From: an uncultured Bacilli bacterium
GTDB taxonomy: Bacteria > Bacillota_I > Bacilli_A > RF39 > UBA660
Assembly (NCBI GenBank): GCA_934102335.1
Contig: CAKOSP010000001.1
Span: 270,618 to 334,617 of the forward strand
DNA: 64,000 nucleotides
Reading direction: 5' to 3'
This document shows positions 61,445 through 64,000 of the stretch, piece after piece. Made by a program: the position numbers and the translations under genes. Below the pieces are notes generated by a model. That model was not told the DNA's origin. It ran no database searches and worked only from the letters and a program-made list of their open reading frames with translations. Position 1 is the first letter of the stretch. Each line of letters begins with the position of its first letter.

Positions 61445-61471
61445 ATTGTATTAAAGGTAATATGGTTTTAT
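61445..61471 (-). promoter_or_regulatory. Sigma-E-like promoter of spoIVA
   Basis: On the minus strand ATA and AATACAAT are separated by 16 bases. The -10 differs by one base from the Bacillus sigma-E consensus CATACAAT. Bacillus spoIVA is also transcribed by sigma-E. Confidence 0.55.
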
Positions 61472-61475
61472 GCAT

Positions 61476-61781
61476 TTATTTAACACTTAATTTAATAATT
61501 AAATCAAAATCATCATCTTTAGCAATAACATTTTTATGAATCATTCCACATTTATTACATTTATAAATTATTTTATAAGTATCTTTAAATTTTTCGACAT
61601 CAATAGGTTTTAAAAGTCCCCTACACTCATTTTTTCTATCACCAGGATTTATATCAACATGTTTAGAATAAAGACAATATGGACAATGATCTCTTGATGT
61701 ATAGCCTAAAGGAGTAACCATATTATTACAATTTTCACAAACAAATCCTTCATCTAATTTTTGAAACTGTTTTTCATTCAT
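61476..61781 (-). CDS. RNHCP domain protein
   Basis: This protein of about 101 residues has two cysteine pairs and the family motif SRDHCPYCLYSKHVDINPGD, followed by ECRGLLKPIDV and a last C-x2-C (YKCNKCGMIH). Zinc binding is likely. The RNHCP family has no known function; some members are fused to rRNA methyltransferases or helicases. It lies between spoIVA and sigK on the strand of spoIVA. ATG 61781 is preferred over GTG 61790. Confidence 0.85.
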   Translation of the reverse strand: MNEKQFQKLDEGFVCENCNNMVTPLGYTSRDHCPYCLYSKHVDINPGDRKNECRGLLKPIDVEKFKDTYKIIYKCNKCGMIHKNVIAKDDDFDLIIKLSVK

Positions 61782-61855
61782 TTTAATCACATTTATATTT
61801 TAACATAAAACACATTATTTTTTTTATCTAAAATATATTTTATTAGGTGATTGAT

Positions 61856-62548
61856 TTGTTTTTATTAATTAATTTAATTAAAAGTATGATATTTTTTACA
61901 GGAAGCTACTCAAATAGTGCTTTTTTGGAACCCCTTAATGAAAAAGAAGAACAAGAATGCATTGCTAAAATGCTTAACGGGGACAAAGAAGCTCGCAACA
62001 AACTAATCGAACATAACTTAAGACTTGTAGCACATATTGTTAAAAAATTTGATTCTAAAGCTGAAAATACTGATGATCTAATTTCCATAGGTACCATTGG
62101 ACTAATAAAAGGTATAGACACATATAACAACAACACTAATACCAAAATAACTACATATGCAGCTCGATGTATTCAAAATGAAATATTAATGTATTATAGA
62201 TCTAATAAAAAAACAGGTTTAGATATTTCATTAAATGATTCAATTGGTTATGATAAAGAAGGAAACGAAATAAGTTTAATAGAAGTTTTAAAAGATAAAA
62301 CCCCAGATATGACTGAACTAATTAATCAAAAAGATAATATTAAATATTTAAATAAGTTTATGAAAGTTTTATCTGGACGCGAAAAAATAATTATTATACA
62401 TAGATATGGATTATATAACACTAAAGCTAAAACCCAAAGAGAAATAGCTAAAAGTATGAATATTTCCAGGAGCTATGTTTCAAGAATAGAAAAAAGAGCA
62501 CTTATGAAAATGCTCCGTGAATTTATGAAGATCAAAAGTGATCTTTAA
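61856..62548 (+). CDS. sigK: Late mother-cell sigma factor K, with pro-sequence
   Basis: This sigma-70 family member aligns closely with Bacillus sigma-K: RNKLIEHNLRLVAHIVKKF, DLISIGTIGLIKGID, ATYAARCIQNEIL-like region 2, KEGNEISLIEVLKDK, and TQREIAKSMNISRSYVSRI in region 4.2. The hydrophobic N-terminus ends TGS-YSNSAF, like the SpoIVFB cut site S-YVKNNAF. The frame is uninterrupted, so no skin-type element is needed. TTG 61856 lies at the normal distance from AGGTGAT. GTG 61847 would make the pro-part 20 residues long and cannot be excluded. Confidence 0.93.
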   Translation: MFLLINLIKSMIFFTGSYSNSAFLEPLNEKEEQECIAKMLNGDKEARNKLIEHNLRLVAHIVKKFDSKAENTDDLISIGTIGLIKGIDTYNNNTNTKITTYAARCIQNEILMYYRSNKKTGLDISLNDSIGYDKEGNEISLIEVLKDKTPDMTELINQKDNIKYLNKFMKVLSGREKIIIIHRYGLYNTKAKTQREIAKSMNISRSYVSRIEKRALMKMLREFMKIKSDL

Positions 62549-62790
62549 AATGAATCGATGTTAATTTTAACTCTTGGTTCAGAATTAATATAACAATTAG
62601 CTTGAATTAAAGTTCTTATGGCACTAGCAGTTTTTCCACCTCTACCAATGATTGCACCCATATCTGAATCACTAACGATAATTTCAATAATAGTTCCCTC
62701 ATCTTCAGTTTCAAACTTTTTTACTTTTACCATATCAGGATCTTTAACTAAACTTTTTACTAAATACTCAGTAAATTCTACTACTTTCAT
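62545..62790 (-). CDS. khpA: KH-domain RNA-binding protein KhpA
   Basis: This 81-residue protein consists of one KH domain with the GxxG loop in IGRGGKTASAIRTLIQA near residue 52. KhpA with KhpB binds many small RNAs and mRNAs in Bacillota. Position directly after rpsP is the standard one. It overlaps the sigK 3' end by 4 bases, tail to tail. Confidence 0.93.
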   Translation of the reverse strand: MKVVEFTEYLVKSLVKDPDMVKVKKFETEDEGTIIEIIVSDSDMGAIIGRGGKTASAIRTLIQANCYINSEPRVKINIDSF

Positions 62791-62793
62791 AAA

Positions 62794-63093
62794 CTATGCC
62801 TTCTTTGTAGTTTTTTTAGTAGTTTTTTTTACTTTTGATTCAGCATATTTTTGATTAATGCCTTTAGTTTTAAATAAAGATTTAACTGTTTCTGTAGGTT
62901 GTGCTCCATTATTTAACCATTTAATAGCTTTTTCTTCATCAATTTCAACTACAGCTGGTTTTTTAATTGGATCATAAGTTCCTACTGTTTCAATAAATCT
63001 TCCATCCCTTGGACTTCTTGCATCTGTTGCAACAATTCTGTAAAAAGGTTTTTGTTTAGAACCCATTCTTTTTAATCTTAATTTAACTGCCAT
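62794..63093 (-). CDS. rpsP: Ribosomal protein S16
   Basis: From ATG 63093, behind AAGGAGGAA, the protein has 99 residues. It begins [20 protein letters not shown] and has the S16 core [19 protein letters not shown]. The C-terminal tail is lysine-rich. The 13 residues in front of this ATG belong to the leader. The gene has a consensus promoter at 63123-63151 and is co-transcribed with khpA. ffh, its usual upstream neighbour, is not visible. Confidence 0.96.
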   Translation of the reverse strand: MAVKLRLKRMGSKQKPFYRIVATDARSPRDGRFIETVGTYDPIKKPAVVEIDEEKAIKWLNNGAQPTETVKSLFKTKGINQKYAESKVKKTTKKTTKKA

Positions 63094-63122
63094 TATTATT
63101 CCTCCTTCTTTAATACAAAAAT

Positions 63123-63151
63123 ATAATAACACAACTGCAATTATGTGTCAA
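63123..63151 (-). promoter_or_regulatory. Promoter of rpsP-khpA
   Basis: On the minus strand TTGACA and TATTAT are separated by exactly 17 bases. The -35 is one arm of an inverted repeat (TGTCAAC, 8 bases, GTTGACA) at 63146-63167. Confidence 0.75.
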
Positions 63152-63177
63152 CTAAATTTTGTTGACATAAATTATTC

Positions 63178-64000
63178 TTACGTATCCTCACTTTCATTGC
63201 AAGTAAGAACAACATAAGCAAAATTAACTTTAGTTTTAATTTCTACATTTCCAATATTGTTATCATACGATTTTAAATTTATTACAGAAGAATTTTCTGA
63301 CGCATTTTCATCGTACGAATCTAAATTTATAATAGAAAAATTTTCTGACATTCCATCAAATATTAACATTTTTCCATAGCCCTCTGGCAGTTTTAATTGC
63401 TCATCTTCAATTGAAAAATTAAAATAACCTTCATTATCCTTAAAAACTAAAGACGTATCTAAATTAACAAAAAAAGCTGGTTCTAATACATAAGTAGACG
63501 GGCAAATTGTAAAAAGGTTTTTTATTGCATCTTGCTGTTGTTCTGAAAGCCCAACAGCATATGAATTCAATAAATTGTAGTCAAATAAATTATCATCAGG
63601 TTGTAATTTAGTTAAATAACCAAATGTTTTACCAATAGCATTATAATTATTTTTAGAATAAATAGTCTTTAAATTTTTTTCGGAAAGCAATTCTATTGAT
63701 ATTCCTTCAGGCACCCAAAAAAACACATTAATACCAGTAGCCGTTGAGGAAAATAAATTGGCATTTTCTTCTATTGTTTTATTATTACTTTCATCAATAC
63801 TATCTATAAAATATCCAAAAGTGTTGTAATCACTCTCACCCCATTCACTTAAAGTCATACCCTTTTCTGCATAATATTCAGTATCTTCATATTTAAATTT
63901 AATTAAATTAGATGTGGAAGTATCAATCTTTTCATTAACAACATATATATTCGAATATTTGTTGTTACTATCAATTACTTTAACTATTATTCGGTAGTTT
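63178..64000 (-). CDS. C-terminal part of a large, probably surface-exposed protein
   Basis: The frame is open from the right window edge to the stop at 63178, giving at least 274 residues. The internal Met at residue 48 is not the true start. It is acidic, low in Lys, and lacks membrane segments here. The segment YYAEKGMTLSEWGESDYNTFGYFID resembles short modules seen repeatedly in large extracellular proteins of AT-rich gut Bacillota. Two similar stretches (FSIINLDSYDENASE and SSVINLKSYDNNIG) lie near the C-terminus. The function is unknown, and the upstream part lies outside the window. Confidence 0.6.
   Translation of the reverse strand, partial: NYRIIVKVIDSNNKYSNIYVVNEKIDTSTSNLIKFKYEDTEYYAEKGMTLSEWGESDYNTFGYFIDSIDESNNKTIEENANLFSSTATGINVFFWVPEGISIELLSEKNLKTIYSKNNYNAIGKTFGYLTKLQPDDNLFDYNLLNSYAVGLSEQQQDAIKNLFTICPSTYVLEPAFFVNLDTSLVFKDNEGYFNFSIEDEQLKLPEGYGKMLIFDGMSENFSIINLDSYDENASENSSVINLKSYDNNIGNVEIKTKVNFAYVVLTCNESEDT

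Overview
The window comes from the chromosome of a very AT-rich, spore-forming, low-GC Gram-positive bacterium, most likely an uncultured member of the Bacilli lineage. The Bacilli assignment is inferred from gene content and order. A ComN-like gene sits between rsh and spoVB, a SpoVID-like LysM protein is paired with a YsxE/CotS-like kinase, and the run mreC-mreD-spoIVFA-spoIVFB-rplU-prp-rpmA-obg is arranged as in Bacillus subtilis. Many runs of genes have lost members relative to Bacillus, which fits a streamlined genome. No transposase, CRISPR array, prophage or replication origin was seen. Almost every gene has a Bacillus-type ribosome binding site, often AGGTGAT, whose own GTG can be mistaken for a start codon.

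Layout. 0-10.5 kb: the 5' part of rsh, comN, spoVB, mutS, ylbL, ylbJ, a three-gene cluster of prepilin-like proteins, a small zinc-ribbon protein and the ysxE-spoVID pair. 10.6-21.8 kb: housekeeping genes on the minus strand, namely cell wall (murF-ddl), lon, tig, greA and the conserved ireB-yqgF-yrzB-mltG-yrrM-U32-U32 operon. 21.8-24.8 kb: an accessory patch next to two tRNA genes, holding a DUF3800 protein, a small membrane protein, a membrane-anchored transglutaminase-like protein, a frame-broken micro-gene and a 15-bp direct repeat. 24.8-33 kb: smr, a PfkB-like protein, yrbG-yrzE-tgt, a candidate small RNA, cvpA, rnhC and holA. 33-37.8 kb: a decayed gene, comEC-comEA, a SEDS protein and a YjcZ-like peptide. 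38-43.4 kb: def, smc, rnc, yidD and an unusual ZnuA-like lipoprotein. 43.4-44 kb: four tRNA genes. 44-53.4 kb: queA, the one-carbon genes dfrA-glyA-folD, ruvB-ruvA with a prepilin gene between them, obg, trmB, and the L27-Prp-L21 group. 53.4-64 kb: spoIVFB-spoIVFA-mreD-mreC with an upstream SPOR protein, a PilB/ComGA ATPase, frr, two membrane-anchored proteins, hup, spoIVA, an RNHCP protein, sigK, khpA-rpsP and part of a large surface protein.

Two physiological programmes stand out. Sporulation is represented by spoVB, ylbJ, spoVID, ysxE, spoIVFA/B, spoIVA (with a good sigma-E-like promoter) and an uninterrupted sigK whose N-terminus still looks like a pro-sequence. DNA uptake or type IV pseudopilus assembly is represented by comN, comEA, comEC, a PilB/ComGA ATPase and four to five scattered prepilin-like genes. 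The least ordinary items are an Rsh whose hydrolase motif is changed at three catalytic positions, a ZnuA-like protein without the usual histidine ligands, a PfkB-like protein without the catalytic Asp, a promoter-plus-terminator small RNA gene near 29.4 kb, and the accessory patch beside tRNA-Leu.
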